Below, piece by piece: positions 59,201 to 62,200 of a stretch of DNA of 64,000 nucleotides. Made by a program: the position numbers and the translations under genes. This DNA is from Atopsyche davidsoni (taxonomy: Eukaryota; Arthropoda; Insecta; Trichoptera; Hydrobiosidae): positions 5,146,001 to 5,210,000 of the forward strand of contig JAILWY010000025.1 in NCBI GenBank assembly GCA_022113835.1, read 5' to 3'. The notes under the pieces were generated by a model. That model ran no database searches and was not told the DNA's origin. It saw nothing but the letters and a program-made list of their open reading frames with translations. Position 1 is the stretch's first letter, and the number at the start of each line of letters is the position of its first letter.

Positions 59201-62200
59201 CTCGGTGATCGCAGGGGCTGTTTCAGTCGGCATCGGCGTCGTTGTGTTAGTGGATGTCGGCTTGGTATTCGCAGGGGCTGTTTCAGACGGCATCGGCGTC
59301 GTTGTGTTAGTGGATGTCGGCCTGGTATTCGCAGGGGCTGTTTCAGACGGCATCGGCGTCGGTGTGTCAGTGAATGTCGGCTCGGTGATCGCAGGGGGTG
59401 TTTCAGTCGGCATCGGCGTCGTTATGTTAGTGGATGTCGGCCTGGTATTCGCAGGGGCTGTTTCAGACGGCATCGGCGTCGGTGTGTCAGTGAATGTCGG
59501 CTCGGTGATCGCAGGGGCTGTTTCAGTCGGCATCGGCGTCGTTGTGTTGGTGGATGTCGGCCTGGTATTCGCAGGGGCTGTTTCAGACGGCATCGGCGTC
59601 GTAATGTTAGTGGATGTCGGCCTGGTATTCGCAGGGGCTGTTTCAGACGGCATCGGCGTCGGTGTGTTAGTGGACTGCGGCAAAGTATTCGTAGGGGCTG
59701 TTTCAGTCGGCATCGGCGTCGGTGTGTTAGTGGACTGCGGCAAAGTATTCGTAGGGGCTGTTTCAGTCGGCATCGGCGTCGGTGTGTTAGTGGACTGCGG
59801 CAAAGTATTCGTAGGGGCTGTTTCAGTCGGCATCGGCGTCGGTGTGTTAGTGGACTGCGGCAAAGTATTCGTAGGGGCTGTTTCAGTCGGCATCGGCGTC
59901 GGTGTGTTAGTGGACTGCGGCAAAGTATTCGTAGGAACTGTTTCAGTCGGCATCGGCGTCGTTGCGTTAGTGGATGTCGGCCTGGTATTCGTAGAGGCTG
60001 TTTCAGTCGGCATCGGCGTCGGTGTGTTAGTGGACTGCGGCAAAGTATTCGTAGGGGCTGTTTCAGTCGGCATCGGCGTCGGTGTGTTAGTGGACTGCGG
60101 CAAAGTATTCGTAGGGGCTGTTTCAGTCGGCATCGGCGTCGGTGTGTTAGTGGACTGCGGCAAAGTATTCGTAGGAACTGTTTCAGTCGGCATCGGCGTC
60201 GGTGTGTTAGTGGACTGCGGCAAAGTATTCGTAGGAACTGTTTCAGTCGGCATCGGCGTCGGTGTGTTAGTGGACTGCGGCAAAGTATTCGTAGGAACTG
60301 TTTCAGTCGGCATCGGCGTCGGTGTGTTAGTGGACTGCGGCAAAGTATTCGAAGGGGCTGTTTCAGTCGGCATCGCCGTCGGTGTGTTAGTGGACTGCGG
60401 CAAAGTATTCGTTGGGGCTGATTCAGTCGGCATCGGCGTCGTTGTGTTAGTGGATGTCGGCCTGGTATTTGTTGAGGCTGTTTCAGTCGGCATCGGCGTC
60501 GGTGTGTTAGTGGACTGCGGCAAAGTATTCGTAGAAACTGTTTCAGTCGGCATCGGCTTCGGTGTGTTAGTGGACTGCGGCAAAGTATTCGTAGGAACTG
60601 TTTCAGTCGGCATCGGCGTCGGTGTGTTAGTAGACTGCGGCAAAGTATTCGTAGGGGCTGTTTCTGTCGGCATCGGCGTCGGTGTGTTAGTGGACTGCGG
60701 CAAAGTATTCGTAGGAACTGTTTCAGTCGGCATCGGCGTCGGTGTGTTAGTGGACTGCGGCAAAGTATTCGTAGGGGCTGTTTCAGTCGGCATCGGCGTC
60801 GGTGTGTTTGTGGACTGCGGCAAAGTATTCGTAGGAACTGTTTCAGTCGGCATCGGCGTCGGTGTGTTAGTGGACTGCGGCAAAGTATTCGTAGGGGCTG
60901 TTTCAGTCGGCATCGCCATCGGTGTGTTAGTGGACTGCGGCAATGTATTCGTTGGGGCTGTTTCAGTCGGCATCGGCGTCGTTGTGTTAGTGGATATCGG
61001 CCTGGTATTCGCAGGGGCTGTTTCAGACGGCATCGGCGTCGGTGTGTCAGTAAATGTCGGCTCGGTGATCGCAGGGGCTGTATCAGTCGGCATCGGCGTC
61101 GTTGTGTTGGTGGATGTCGGCCTGGTATTCGCAGGGGCTGTTTCAGACGGCATCGGCGTCGTTGTGTTAGTGGATGTCGGCCTGGTATTCGCAGGGGCTG
61201 TTTCAGACGGCATCGGCGTCGGTGTGTCAGTGAATGTCGGCTCGGTGATCGCAGGGGCTGTTTCAGTCGGCATCGGCGTCGTTGTGTTAGTGGATGTCGG
61301 CTTGGTATTCGCAGGGGCTGTTTCAGACGGCATCGGCGTCGTTGTGTTAGTGGATGTCGGCCTGGTATTCGCAGGGGCTGTTTCAGACGGCATCGGCGTC
61401 GGTGTGTCAGTGAATGTCGGCTCGGTGATCGCAGGGGGTGTTTCAGTCGGCATCGGCGTCGTTATGTTAGTGGATGTCGGCCTGGTATTCGCAGGGGCTG
61501 TTTCAGACGGCATCGGCGTCGGTGTGTCAGTGAATGTCGGCTCGGTGATCGCAGGGGCTGTTTCAGTCGGCATCGGCGTCGTTGTGTTGGTGGATGTCGG
61601 CCTGGTATTCGCAGGGGCTGTTTCAGACGGCATCGGCGTCGTAATGTTAGTGGATGTCGGCCTGGTATTCGCAGGGGCTGTTTCAGACGGCATCGGCGTC
61701 GGTGTGTCAGTGAATGTCGGCTCGGTGATCGCAGGGGCTGTTTCAGTCGGCATCGGCGTCGTTGTGTTAGTGGATGTCGGCTTGGTATTCGCAGGGGCTG
61801 TTTCAGACGGCATCGGCGTCGTTGTGTTAGTGGATGTCGGCCTGGTATTCGCAGGGGCTGTTTCAGACGGCATCGGCGTCGGTGTGTCAGTGAATGTCGG
61901 CTCGGTGATCGCAGGGGCTGTTTCAGTCGGCATCGGCGTCGTTGTGTTAGTGGATGTCGGCCTGGTATTTGTTGAGGCTGTTTCAGTCGGCATCGGCGTC
62001 GGTGTGTTAGTGGACTGCGGCAAAGTATTCGTAGGAACTGTTTCAGTCGGCATCGGCGTCGGTGTGTTAGTGGACTGCGGCAAAGTATTTGTAGAAACTG
62101 TTTCAGTCGGCATCGGCGTCGGTGTGTTAGTGGACTGCGGCAAAGTATTCGTAGGGGCTGTTTCAGCCGGCATCGCCGTCGGTGTGTTAGTCGACTGCGG

